Positions 42,372-51,526 of a DNA stretch of 64,000 nucleotides are shown here, in pieces. The position numbers and the translations under genes were made by a program. The notes below the pieces were generated by a model that worked only from the letters and a program-made list of their open reading frames with translations, was not told the DNA's origin and did not search any database. Origin of the DNA: UBA2365 sp964594045 (lineage in GTDB: Bacteria; Bacteroidota; Bacteroidia; Chitinophagales; Saprospiraceae). Where the stretch lies: NCBI GenBank assembly GCA_964594045.1, contig CAZQKR010000003.1, positions 62,001 through 126,000 on the forward strand. Reading direction: 5' to 3'. Within the stretch, counting starts at the first letter, position 1, and every line of letters starts with the position of its first letter.

Positions 42372-45152
42372 ATGAAACTGAATATTTTATTGGCATTTTT
42401 TTTATTGGTCACCCTTAATACTTTTGCCCAGATCATTGTGACAGAACCCTCCATTCCAGTTGAGAGCCAGGCTGTGACGATCATTTTTGATGCAACCAAA
42501 GGCACTGCCGGTTTAAAGGGTTATTCGGGAGATGTATATGCCCATACCGGTGTGATCACCGATAAAAGCTCCGGTGGTTCTGACTGGAAATATGTAAAAA
42601 CCAACTGGGGACAAAACACCCCGGCAACCAAACTTACCCGGATCGGAACTGATCTGTATCAGCTGCAGATAGGCCCTTCCATAAGATCCTATTACGGAGT
42701 GCCTGTACAGGATGAAATCCTTAAAATGGCTTTTGTATTCAGGAGTTCTGACAGTTCAAAAGAAGGAAAAGACACCGGAGGAACGGATATTTTTGTCAAT
42801 GTTTTCAAGGAAGGTTTTATCGTGAAATTTGATTTACCGCAGAATAATACACTGGCCGAACCTGGTCAAACCGTTGACTTCCGTATTTCTTCAAGTTATG
42901 ATGCTGATCTTACTTTAAGGATCAACGACGAGCTGGTGGCCGGAACCCAGGGAAAAACCCTGGATCATGCTGCGGAATTCAATGAGCCGGGAGATTATAT
43001 GGCGATTGCACAGGGAGTTTACCAGTCAGACACTATTAGCGACACGGTTTATATCTGCGTCAGGGAAGAAGCTGCCTTGATCCCTATGCCGGTCCACTAT
43101 AAAAAGGGGATCAATTATCTTTCGGATTCACAGGTTGCCCTGGTGCTTTGGGCACCCGAAAAGGAATATGTCTATATTCTGGGGGATTTCAATGAATGGA
43201 GACCTCAGAATGCCTGGCAAATGAACAGGGACGGAGATTTTTACTGGTTGGAGATCGATGGGCTTACCCCTGGAAAATCCTATGTTTATCAGTACCTGAT
43301 CGATGGAGCATTGCTTATTGCTGATCCATACACGGAACAGGTATCCGATCCTTTTCACGATAAAAACATATCGTCAACAGTCTACCCTGGCCTGGTAGCA
43401 TATCCAGCTGGTAAAACTGCAGGGCTGGCAGCAGTTTTTCAAACAGGACAAGTTCCCTATGCATGGGAAGTGTCTGATTTTGAAGCACCTGACAAAACAC
43501 AATTGGTGATATATGAGTTATTGGTCAGGGATTTTCATGAGGATCACAGCTATACTGCCGTTATAGAGAAACTCGATTATCTGGATTCATTGGGGATCAA
43601 TGTTCTTGAACTGATGCCGGTCAACGAATTTGAAGGAAACTCATCCTGGGGATATAATCCTTCCTTTTATTTTGCGCCTGACAAATATTATGGTCCCAAA
43701 AATGAGTTGAAAAGGCTGGTGGATGAATGTCATAAACGCGGAATTGCAGTGGTGATCGACATGGTGCTCAATCACAGTTTCGGACAAAGTCCATTTGTAC
43801 AGATGTATTTTGATGGCGGCAAGCCTGCCTTGAATAATCCCTGGTACAACCGTGAGCACAATTTTACCAATCCTGATGCCCACTGGGGTTATGATTTCAA
43901 CCATGAAAGTCTGCACACCCAGGAACTGGTTGACAGCATTAATGCGTTCTGGATGAGCGAATATAAAATCGATGGATTCCGGTTTGATTTTACCAAAGGT
44001 TTCGGCAACAACATCAAGGGAAGCAATGACAGCTGGGGAAGCCTGTACGACGCTGACCGGATCCGACTGTTGAAAAGGATGTCCGATGAGATATGGAAGA
44101 GAAACCCGGATGCGCTGGTCATTTTTGAACATTTGTCAGACAATCCGGAAGAAAAGGAACTGGCTGAACACGGCATTCTGTTGTGGGGACGTATGGATAT
44201 TCCGTATGCTGAAGCCGCGATGGGTTATCATACCAGCAACAAATCCGATCTGACCAGGATCTTATATACCTCAAGATCCTGGAGCAAAGCGCATTTGGTC
44301 GGCTATATGGAAAGTCATGATGAAGAAAGGCAGATGTACAAAATAAAGCAATGGGGCAATTCTTCCGGGAGTTACAGTACCAAAAATCCTGAGACGGCAG
44401 CTCATCGCGTCGGGTTGAACAGCCTTTTCTTTTTTCCGCTTCCGGGGCCCAAAATGATCTGGCAGTTTGGTGAGATCGGTTATGACATTTCGATCGATTT
44501 CGATTGCAGGGTATGTGAAAAACCTGTTTTGTGGGAATATTTTGAGATCGCATACCTTAAAAATATCTATCGCATCATGTCCAACATGATCCATTTAAAA
44601 AACACTTATGAAGTTTTTTCTAAGGGGAATCTGACCTACAGCCTTGCAGCTTCTGTTAAACAATACAGGATGTCCCTGGGAGATCAACATGTTTTTGCTG
44701 TGGGCAATTTTGATGTGATACCCAGGACCACCAGTTTGCTCATGCCGGCACAGGGAACATGGTATGAATATTTTTCACGGACGACAATTGAGGTGACCAA
44801 TTCCAATCTGATCCTTACGCTTGAGCCGGGAGATTACCGTTTGTTTTCGACAGTTGAAATGGACTGGAAAACACCTATGAGCCCGGTGGATACAGATGAT
44901 CTTCCGGTTCTGGATGATTTTTCCGAAATCGGCATTTATCCCAACCCAGCCGGCAACAGCATACATTTTGAACAGCCTTTGCACAGGTTGGAGATCTACA
45001 CCCTGCAGGGACAATTGGTTCATGGTCTGACAGGCAATTCAGGAAATGAGATCAGGTATGCAGACATTCGGCATTTATCACCGGGAAGTTATGTTGTTTT
45101 GGGAGTAGATACTGAACAAAAAATGAGGATTGGCCGGATGGTGAAAAAATAA
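42372..45152 (+). CDS. Secreted GH13 enzyme with T9SS sorting tail
   Basis: The protein has 926 residues from the ATG at 42372, which opens a signal peptide (MKLNILLAFFLLVTLNTFAQ). Domains: an N-terminal unknown beta domain (about 20-155), an Ig-like stretch (about 155-235), a CBM48-like domain (about 255-335, VYILGDFNEW), and the GH13 barrel (about 375-750) with nucleophile D539 in GFRFDF, acid E586 in VIFEHLS and D650 in MESHDEER. The last 70 residues (IYPNPAGNSIHF... to RIGRMVKK) are a type A T9SS sorting domain, so the enzyme is exported to the surface or medium. The likely substrate is starch or pullulan-type glucan. It has no SusC/SusD neighbours. Confidence 0.92.
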   Translation: MKLNILLAFFLLVTLNTFAQIIVTEPSIPVESQAVTIIFDATKGTAGLKGYSGDVYAHTGVITDKSSGGSDWKYVKTNWGQNTPATKLTRIGTDLYQLQIGPSIRSYYGVPVQDEILKMAFVFRSSDSSKEGKDTGGTDIFVNVFKEGFIVKFDLPQNNTLAEPGQTVDFRISSSYDADLTLRINDELVAGTQGKTLDHAAEFNEPGDYMAIAQGVYQSDTISDTVYICVREEAALIPMPVHYKKGINYLSDSQVALVLWAPEKEYVYILGDFNEWRPQNAWQMNRDGDFYWLEIDGLTPGKSYVYQYLIDGALLIADPYTEQVSDPFHDKNISSTVYPGLVAYPAGKTAGLAAVFQTGQVPYAWEVSDFEAPDKTQLVIYELLVRDFHEDHSYTAVIEKLDYLDSLGINVLELMPVNEFEGNSSWGYNPSFYFAPDKYYGPKNELKRLVDECHKRGIAVVIDMVLNHSFGQSPFVQMYFDGGKPALNNPWYNREHNFTNPDAHWGYDFNHESLHTQELVDSINAFWMSEYKIDGFRFDFTKGFGNNIKGSNDSWGSLYDADRIRLLKRMSDEIWKRNPDALVIFEHLSDNPEEKELAEHGILLWGRMDIPYAEAAMGYHTSNKSDLTRILYTSRSWSKAHLVGYMESHDEERQMYKIKQWGNSSGSYSTKNPETAAHRVGLNSLFFFPLPGPKMIWQFGEIGYDISIDFDCRVCEKPVLWEYFEIAYLKNIYRIMSNMIHLKNTYEVFSKGNLTYSLAASVKQYRMSLGDQHVFAVGNFDVIPRTTSLLMPAQGTWYEYFSRTTIEVTNSNLILTLEPGDYRLFSTVEMDWKTPMSPVDTDDLPVLDDFSEIGIYPNPAGNSIHFEQPLHRLEIYTLQGQLVHGLTGNSGNEIRYADIRHLSPGSYVVLGVDTEQKMRIGRMVKK

Positions 45153-45157
45153 AACCT

Positions 45158-46294
45158 TTATTTCATTCTGGGAAATGAGGCTGTTTTTTTCAATCGGTCA
45201 TAAAGGATCTCAGCGGTCTTCTGCCAATTAAAGTATTTCAACCGTTGGAAGCCTTTTTCGATCAGCTCACTTTTCAGACCAGGGGTTGAAATCAACTGAT
45301 ACATGGCTGATTGAATCGATCCGGGATCATGCGGGTCAACCAGCAGGGCAGCATTCCCTGCAACTTCCGGCATGCTGCTCACATTGGATGTGATCACCGG
45401 GACACCTGCTTCAAAACCTTCGAGAATGGGTATTCCAAATCCTTCAAAGACAGAGACATAACAAAGCGCCTCAGCGCTGCCAATATACCTTGGAAGGTCT
45501 TTTCTCGGGATTTGGGTCTGTATGATATCCTGTTTATACGGAGAATTTTTCCAGGTTTTGAGAAAAGTCCCGGTATTCCATGCGAGTCTGCCAAGTATCA
45601 CCAACTTATGATCTGTTCCGTATTTTGATTTGAACTGCTCAAAGCCTTTGATCAGATTTTCGATGTTTTTCCTTGGATGAATGGATCCCAGATAGACAAA
45701 GTAGGGTTTTCCTCCTGTAAATTCTCTGCGGGTATGTATTTGGGTTGATTCCGGAACCGGGGAAAAATGTCCGTTTCCCGCATTATAGGCAACAGTTATC
45801 TTATCAGCCGAAATACCGTATTGTTGTATGATGTCATTTTTGGTGAATTCCGAAACTGCGATGATCTCTGTGGCTTTCCGGTGGAATCTGGGAAAGAAAT
45901 ACCGGTAATACAAGCGATGTGAAAGCGGAATGTGATCAGGATAGTGGATATAAGCCAGATCATGACAGACAAGTAAAGTTGGAATATCGGAACGCAGGCT
46001 GAGGTAGGTATCACCGGACAGGAAAACATCCGGTTTCAGTTTTTTGAACAGCCTGTAGATGGCCCATTCAAACCAATACAACATGAGTACCGGATGTCTT
46101 GTCGGAGGAAAAAGTACGATCGGATGAACATTTTCTCCCAACATAAAATGCTTACTGTAAGGCCGGTCAAAGATAAAATAAAAGCTGTCGTCAGGGTGGG
46201 CAGCCACCATTCTTTTCAGGGATTCATAATTGTACCTGGCAATGCCTTCCATGGTGTTTTCAAGCAGCAATCTTGTATTGACAGCGATGCGCAT
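45158..46294 (-). CDS. GT4-type glycosyltransferase
   Basis: The protein has 378 residues and a GT-B fold. The N-terminal domain has FLSGDTYLSL and LLVCHDLAYIHYPDH; the C-terminal domain has YLGSIHPRKNIENLIKGF at about 196-213 and the sugar-nucleotide-binding E-x7-E region SVFEGFGIPILEGFEAG at about 280, followed by GVPVITSNVSSMPEVAG. It transfers a sugar from a nucleotide donor to an unknown acceptor. Its stop is 5 bp from the stop of the convergent GH13 gene. No other polysaccharide-synthesis genes are near. Confidence 0.9.
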   Translation of the reverse strand: MRIAVNTRLLLENTMEGIARYNYESLKRMVAAHPDDSFYFIFDRPYSKHFMLGENVHPIVLFPPTRHPVLMLYWFEWAIYRLFKKLKPDVFLSGDTYLSLRSDIPTLLVCHDLAYIHYPDHIPLSHRLYYRYFFPRFHRKATEIIAVSEFTKNDIIQQYGISADKITVAYNAGNGHFSPVPESTQIHTRREFTGGKPYFVYLGSIHPRKNIENLIKGFEQFKSKYGTDHKLVILGRLAWNTGTFLKTWKNSPYKQDIIQTQIPRKDLPRYIGSAEALCYVSVFEGFGIPILEGFEAGVPVITSNVSSMPEVAGNAALLVDPHDPGSIQSAMYQLISTPGLKSELIEKGFQRLKYFNWQKTAEILYDRLKKTASFPRMK

Positions 46295-46489
46295 TTGTTT
46301 TGAAATTTAATTTTTGGGTGGCTAAAATACAAAATTGTACCATGTTTTTTTGAAAAATGCCGGAATTTAGCTTCAGAAAAAAACTTTTGCCAGACCATGC
46401 TGTTTATCAGGTGTAAATGAAGGCTGAACACCTTTTTAAATTTTATGGTTAATAACCCGGACTGCCACAATTTTGACAAGAAAGAATCG

Positions 46490-46497
46490 TATATTTG
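46490..46497 (+). promoter_or_regulatory. Possible -7 element (TATATTTG) for osmC-ahcY genes
   Basis: It matches TAnnTTTG, 32 bases before the ATG at 46530. No TTG lies at the standard -33 distance. Confidence 0.45.
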
Positions 46498-46529
46498 CGG
46501 TTTATTAAACTGAATAAATATAAAATAAT

Positions 46530-46949
46530 ATGACAAATGAGGTCAATTGTTCCTGGAAAGGGAACATGGCTTTTGAAGCAGAAGGCTTGGGAGGAAAAGT
46601 GATGCTGGATGCTTCAGAGGATGTTGGAGGAGAAGGTAAAGGTGTTAGGCCTAAAGCATTGATGCTCACCGCACTGGCTGGTTGTACCGCAATGGATGTA
46701 GCTTCTCTGTTCCGCAAAATGAATGCTGAACCTGATGATTTCAGGGTGTTGATTAAAGGTCAACTGACAGAAGAGCATCCCAAATATTATGATCAGGTGA
46801 CCATCACTTATCAATTCTGGGGAAAAGAGCTGAAAAAGGACAAACTGGAGAAAGCGATCAATCTTTCCCTGACAAAATATTGTGGTGTAACGGAGATGTT
46901 CAGGCGCTTTGCTTTGGTCAGATCCGAAATTGAGTACTTTGAAGAATAA
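46530..46949 (+). CDS. OsmC-family protein
   Basis: The protein has 139 residues. It carries the OsmC/Ohr plan: GGEGKGVRPKALMLTALAGCTAMDVASLFRK (here split; reactive Cys in LAGCTAMD at about 51) and a second Cys in LTKYCGVTEMFRR near residue 120. Members of the family reduce organic hydroperoxides through the two Cys residues. It is 9 bp upstream of ahcY and so probably in the same operon, with rsmA and the YqeY-like gene further on. Confidence 0.9.
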   Translation: MTNEVNCSWKGNMAFEAEGLGGKVMLDASEDVGGEGKGVRPKALMLTALAGCTAMDVASLFRKMNAEPDDFRVLIKGQLTEEHPKYYDQVTITYQFWGKELKKDKLEKAINLSLTKYCGVTEMFRRFALVRSEIEYFEE

Positions 46950-46958
46950 AATGCAAAA

Positions 46959-48254
46959 ATGACGAATTATAAAGTAAAGGATATTGCTTTGGCTGCATGG
47001 GGCAGAAAGGAGATTGAACTGGCTGAAGCGGAAATGCCGGGGTTGATGGCGCTGAGGGAAGAATTTGGCCCAACCAAACCCTTGAAGGGTGCACGGATTG
47101 CCGGGTGTCTGCATATGACCATACAGACGGCGGTGTTGATCGAAACACTGGTCGAACTGGGTGCTGAAGTGGCCTGGTCTTCCTGCAATATTTTTTCCAC
47201 ACAGGATCATGCCGCTGCCGCGATCGCGGCAAAGGGAATTCCTGTATTCGCCTGGAAGGGTATGACTGAGGAGGAGTTCTGGTGGTGTATCGAAAAAACG
47301 CTGCACGCTTTTGAAGGGAATGCTCCGCTGAATATGATACTGGATGACGGGGGCGACCTCACCAATGTGGTTTTAGACCAGTTTCCGGAATTGACTGAAG
47401 GGATCAGGGGGCTTAGCGAAGAGACAACAACCGGAGTGCATCGTCTTTATGAACGAGCACGCAACGGGACTTTGCCTGTTCCTGCTTTCAATGTGAATGA
47501 TTCAGTGACGAAATCCAAGTTTGACAACAAATACGGGTGCCGGGAATCCGCTGTGGATTCCATCAGGAGGGCAACGGATATTATGATGGCCGGGAAAATA
47601 GCCCTGGTAGCCGGGTACGGAGATGTTGGCAAGGGTACAGCCGCATCTCTCAGATCTGCCGGTTGCCGTGTAGTGGTCAGCGAAATCGATCCGATCTGTG
47701 CGTTGCAGGCAGCAATGGATGGTTTTGAAGTTAAAAGAATAGAGAATGTGATCCATACGGCTGACATTGTAGTAACTGCTACGGGCAATTGTGACATCAT
47801 TACCGGAAAGCATTTTCCACTGATGAAGGACAAAGCCATCCTGGCAAATATTGGTCATTTTGACAATGAGATCCAGGTTTCCTGGCTGAAAAAATATTAC
47901 GGGCATACCCGGGTGAACATCAAACCCCAGGTGGACATGTTTGAAATTGAAGGAAAAAGCATCATTTTGCTTGCAGAAGGGAGACTTGTCAATCTGGGTT
48001 GCGGCACGGGCCACCCATCCTTTGTGATGTCCAATTCCTTCACCAATCAGACACTGGCACAAATTGAACTCTGGCAGAACGCCGAAAATTACGAAAAAAA
48101 GGTATACGTACTTCCCAAAATCCTTGATGAAAAAGTTGCCCGCCTGCATCTTGATAAGCTTGGCGTTGAACTGGAAGAGCTGACAGAAGAGCAGGCGAAA
48201 TATATTGGTGTTACCAAGGAAGGTCCGTTTAAACCTGAATCATACAGGTATTGA
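46959..48254 (+). CDS. ahcY: Adenosylhomocysteinase
   Basis: The protein has 431 residues, the shorter form without the roughly 40-residue insertion of some bacterial enzymes. Motifs in order: GCLHMTIQTAVLIETL, EVAWSSCNIFSTQDHAAAAI (here split), the substrate region NVNDSVTKSKFDN, the NAD-binding VAGYGDVGKGTAASLRSAG (part), and the C-terminal lid ending KPESYRY. It splits S-adenosylhomocysteine into adenosine and homocysteine and so recycles the methyl cycle used by the methyltransferases in this window. It follows osmC by 9 bp. Confidence 0.96.
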   Translation: MTNYKVKDIALAAWGRKEIELAEAEMPGLMALREEFGPTKPLKGARIAGCLHMTIQTAVLIETLVELGAEVAWSSCNIFSTQDHAAAAIAAKGIPVFAWKGMTEEEFWWCIEKTLHAFEGNAPLNMILDDGGDLTNVVLDQFPELTEGIRGLSEETTTGVHRLYERARNGTLPVPAFNVNDSVTKSKFDNKYGCRESAVDSIRRATDIMMAGKIALVAGYGDVGKGTAASLRSAGCRVVVSEIDPICALQAAMDGFEVKRIENVIHTADIVVTATGNCDIITGKHFPLMKDKAILANIGHFDNEIQVSWLKKYYGHTRVNIKPQVDMFEIEGKSIILLAEGRLVNLGCGTGHPSFVMSNSFTNQTLAQIELWQNAENYEKKVYVLPKILDEKVARLHLDKLGVELEELTEEQAKYIGVTKEGPFKPESYRY

Positions 48255-48277
48255 ATCATTGTTGACTGAAACCAGGT

Positions 48278-49060
48278 TTGAAAGCGAAAAAATCATACGG
48301 TCAGCATTTTTTACACAATGACCATATAGCCGAAAAGATCGTTCAGGCTGTTGAATCCGTTGCATCAGGCTATTCGCTGTTGGAAATCGGACCCGGAAAA
48401 GGTGTACTGACCAGGTATTTTTGGCAAAAATATGCTGATTTTCTCGCCGTTGAAGCAGATATGGATATGATAAATGTATTGCAGGACAGCTTTCCGGGTA
48501 TCGGGGGAAAAGTGATCTTTAAAGATTTTCTCAAACTCAATTTTAAACAGGTTTTCCCCGGAAAGGAGTTTATTATGTTCGGCAATTTTCCTTATAATAT
48601 ATCTTCCCAGATCCTGATCCGGATGCTTGAGCAAAAAGAAAGGGTGCCTTATCTGATCGGCATGTTCCAGAAAGAAATGGCTGACAGGGTCATTGCGCCC
48701 CCGGGTTCAAAGGTTTATGGAAGGATCAGTGTTATGGTTCAGGCGTTTTACAAAGGAAAAATGCTCTTTCAGGTATCTCCGGGCTCTTTTACACCGCCGC
48801 CCAAAGTCAATTCTGCCGTTATCCGGCTGGAAAGGCTTGAAAGAAAGCAATTAGACTGTGATGAACGATTGTTCAGGCAGGTTGTGGCGCAGGCTTTTTC
48901 GATGAGAAGGAAAATGCTCAGAAATACCCTGAAAGTTTTTATTCCTGACAATGAAATACTGCAAACAGACGTTTTTACTCAACGTCCGGAGACGCTGAGT
49001 GTGGAAGATTTCGTAAATTTAACCAATTTGATCAGTAAATACAGACAAAATGAGCCTTGA
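48278..49060 (+). CDS. rsmA: 16S rRNA dimethyladenosine transferase RsmA
   Basis: The protein has 260 residues and starts at a TTG codon (48278), which gives the family N-terminus M-K-A-K-K-S-Y-G-Q-H-F-L; no ATG is nearby. The SAM site is LLEIGPGKGVLTRYF at about 33 and the catalytic motif is GNFPYNISSQI at about 102 (a variant of NLPY). SPGSFTPPPKVNSAVI and the C-terminal helical domain are complete. It dimethylates two adjacent adenines in helix 45 of 16S rRNA. It overlaps the next gene by 11 bp. Confidence 0.94.
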   Translation: MKAKKSYGQHFLHNDHIAEKIVQAVESVASGYSLLEIGPGKGVLTRYFWQKYADFLAVEADMDMINVLQDSFPGIGGKVIFKDFLKLNFKQVFPGKEFIMFGNFPYNISSQILIRMLEQKERVPYLIGMFQKEMADRVIAPPGSKVYGRISVMVQAFYKGKMLFQVSPGSFTPPPKVNSAVIRLERLERKQLDCDERLFRQVVAQAFSMRRKMLRNTLKVFIPDNEILQTDVFTQRPETLSVEDFVNLTNLISKYRQNEP

Positions 49061-49499
49061 AAACAGAATTAATGAAGATTTGAAAGAAGCGATGAAAGCT
49101 AAGGATCAGGTTTCCCTGAGAGGTATCCGCGCGATCAAATCAGCCATTCTTCTCATGAAAACAGATGGAAGCGGGAAAGAGATCGATGAGGAAGCTGAGA
49201 TCAGAATGCTCCAGAAATTAGTCAAACAAAGGAAAGATTCACTGGCAGTCTACCAGCAGCAAAAAAGAGATGACCTGGCGAAAGTGGAAGAAGAGGAAAT
49301 TGCGGTGATCGCCAGATATCTACCCTCACAATTGTCTGAGGACGAGATCAGGCAAATGATGACCGGCCTGATCACACAAGTCGGGGCCACATCCATGAAG
49401 GATATGGGAAAAGTGATGGCACTGGCCGGAAAAGCATTTGCCGGAAGGGCTGAAAATGCCACTGTGGCAAGGATACTGAAGGAATTGCTCAGCGCATAG
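49050..49499 (+). CDS. GatB/YqeY-domain protein
   Basis: The protein has 149 residues. The N-terminal domain starts MSLENRINEDLKEAMKAKD and has ALRAIKSA-like text (RGIRAIKSAILL), then DEEAEIRMLQKLVKQRKDSLAVY and the C-terminal helical domain with YLPSQLSEDEIRQMM and MGKVMALAGKAFAGRAE. It resembles YqeY and the tail domain of GatB, suggesting a tRNA-amidation-related role that is not proven. The start overlaps the end of rsmA, so the two genes are translated from one message. Confidence 0.92.
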   Translation: MSLENRINEDLKEAMKAKDQVSLRGIRAIKSAILLMKTDGSGKEIDEEAEIRMLQKLVKQRKDSLAVYQQQKRDDLAKVEEEEIAVIARYLPSQLSEDEIRQMMTGLITQVGATSMKDMGKVMALAGKAFAGRAENATVARILKELLSA

Positions 49500-49510
49500 A
49501 AAGAGTAAAG

Positions 49511-49858
49511 ATGTCAAAAACCGAGGATTTACTTCTGATCAGGGAGCAGCTGAAAAGTTATATCGGCCTGTTGGATAAAGCCAGTCAGATGATCGTTGAT
49601 GAAGGCATCAGCCGATATCCGATCATGGTGATACACAAACAGGAAATTCAGTTAGGCGTGCCATTGGAAATAGAACAGCGCTTACCGGGTGGATGGCTGA
49701 TCAATGCTTCCACACTGGAAGAATTTGTAAGTAAAAGGATCGTTGACGAAGAAAAGGTTGGCGAATTCAGAAAGCTATACAAGCAGCATGAAGATCATGT
49801 CTGTCTGTTGCTGCTGAGCGAGCTCGGAGTACAGTTCGTTTTTTATGAGAAAAAATAG
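49511..49858 (+). CDS. Conserved-looking hypothetical protein
   Basis: The protein has 115 residues, soluble. The first half is helical (MSKTEDLLLIREQLKSY, IGLLDKASQMIVDEGI); the second half alternates strands and helices, with PGGWLINASTLEEFVSK and a HVCLLLLSELGVQFVFYE end. I do not recognise a named family. It sits between a YqeY-like gene (11 bp) and a UPF0104 gene that it touches, in the ahcY-rsmA operon. No function is proposed. Confidence 0.7.
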   Translation: MSKTEDLLLIREQLKSYIGLLDKASQMIVDEGISRYPIMVIHKQEIQLGVPLEIEQRLPGGWLINASTLEEFVSKRIVDEEKVGEFRKLYKQHEDHVCLLLLSELGVQFVFYEKK

Positions 49859-49859
49859 T

Positions 49860-51041
49860 ATGAAGGAAATCAAGGATAAGAAACACCACATTTCTGAAAC
49901 AACCCATCACGATGATCATCACGATCACTCGTTTTTGCAGTCTGTCAACAATATGAAAATCGTTATCCCCATTTTATTGGGTTTGCTGGTGGTTGGTTAT
50001 CTGATGTGGAAGCAGGTAGATCTGGAAGAGATCAAAAAGATTGACTGGCATTTCAGCGTTTTCGCCTGGCTTGGAATTGCTCTACTGATCTATGTTTTAA
50101 GACACCTTGCTTTATCCTGGAGACTGGTTCTTTTTACTGAAAATAAATTCAGCTTCAAAAAGGCGATTGAAGTGATATTTATCTGGGAATTCGCTTCAGC
50201 AATTTCACCTACCAGTTTTGGCGGTACAGCTGTAGCAACTTATATTCTGGCACAGGAAAGGATCAAATCTTCAAAATCCATTACGATCATATTGTATTCA
50301 ATAGTTGTGGATACAGCTTTTTTATTGCTGGCGGTCATCCTGCTTTTTGCCTTTGCGGGTGCTTCCATTGTAGGTCCTGATGCCGTGAATGCAAGTGATA
50401 TGGGCAATTACATCTATTCCTTCCTGGGTGTTTTGGTTTTTATGGCAGCCTACGGATTTTTCTTTTTTTATGGCTTGTTCATCAATCCTAAAAAGATCAA
50501 ACAAGCCATATGTTATCTCAGCCGGATCAAATGGCTGACCAAATACAAGGAAACGATGATCCGAACGGGAGACGGTGTGATCGTCGCTTCTCATGAATTG
50601 TCACACAAGCGCTGGAAATATCATTTCAATGTATTTTTGGCTACGGCGGTCGCCTGGACGCTCCGTTTCAGTTTGGTGAATTTCATCATCATTGCACTTA
50701 TTTCCGGTACGGGGAAAGACATTTATTCTCAGTTGATCCTCTTTGGTAGAAACATAGGGATCTATGTCCAGACTGCTTTTACACCAACACCGGGTGCATC
50801 CGGTTTCTCTGAAATCATGTTTGGGGGTATGTACTCGGACTATGTGCCGATAGGTGTGGCCCTGTTGATTGCACTGGTCTGGAGGCTGATCAGCTATTAT
50901 GCCTATCTTTTTGCGGGAGTGATCGTTGTGCCTAACTGGATCCGGAAAGTCATCCGCCACAGGAAGTTGACCAAAAAAGCGCATCTGCCTGACCAAAAAA
51001 TGCTCACAGTTGATCCGGGTAGTTGTGGTGCTGAAAAATAA
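49860..51041 (+). CDS. UPF0104/flippase-like membrane protein
   Basis: The protein has 393 residues from the ATG at 49860, just after the previous stop; an in-frame ATG at 49845 that overlaps the previous gene is possible. A His-rich N-terminal segment (HHISETTHHDDHHDHS at about 8-23) precedes eight or so helices. Family marks are SAISPTSFGGTAVATYILAQ at about 115 and FTPTPGASGFSEIMFGG at about 305, as in the lysylphosphatidylglycerol synthetase membrane region and dolichol-P-mannose-type flippases. There is no synthetase domain. The function is probably lipid-related transport. Confidence 0.87.
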   Translation: MKEIKDKKHHISETTHHDDHHDHSFLQSVNNMKIVIPILLGLLVVGYLMWKQVDLEEIKKIDWHFSVFAWLGIALLIYVLRHLALSWRLVLFTENKFSFKKAIEVIFIWEFASAISPTSFGGTAVATYILAQERIKSSKSITIILYSIVVDTAFLLLAVILLFAFAGASIVGPDAVNASDMGNYIYSFLGVLVFMAAYGFFFFYGLFINPKKIKQAICYLSRIKWLTKYKETMIRTGDGVIVASHELSHKRWKYHFNVFLATAVAWTLRFSLVNFIIIALISGTGKDIYSQLILFGRNIGIYVQTAFTPTPGASGFSEIMFGGMYSDYVPIGVALLIALVWRLISYYAYLFAGVIVVPNWIRKVIRHRKLTKKAHLPDQKMLTVDPGSCGAEK

Positions 51042-51526
51042 AAAACGATCATTGATTTAAAATTGTGTGATAAGCCCTTTCTCATTTTTGAACTAATGTT
51101 TTTGTTTTACCGGTGTATGCCAGGATATCAACTTAACTTATCCTCATGATCTTCTGCATTATTATATTTCTATTTCCTTAAAATTTTCAGAATAATTGTT
51201 ATCCGTTTTGATGTTTTTAGGGGGTGTATCCAAATTCTATTTTATTTAAAATCAATTTAAATTATTGGTTTTTTATTTGTTAATAATTGTTAATTGCCCT
51301 ATTTATTCCCTATATTTAGACTTTTTTTGAAAAGAAGGGTAGGTTGCATTCCTGTCATATAGAATTAAGTTAGTACTAAATTTCGGATTTCCGGAAGTGC
51401 AACTGTTGATTAGGAGTAATTTTTTAACAAGCGGGGCTTAATTTTAACATGTGACGGCATGAACTGTGAATGAGAAAAAGTTGACAGATTAAAAATTAGC
51501 TTGTGCAGGAAAACAATGTAAATCAG
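51042..51526. other. Long intergenic region before the porin-acs genes
   Basis: These 485 bases are strongly AT-rich, without a supported gene. Direct repeats of AATTGTTAAT lie around 51283-51295, and a CTATATTTAG string (about 51310) resembles a -7 element with its last base changed. If that is the start site, the message would have a leader near 200 bases, long enough for control of acs expression. Confidence 0.5.
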
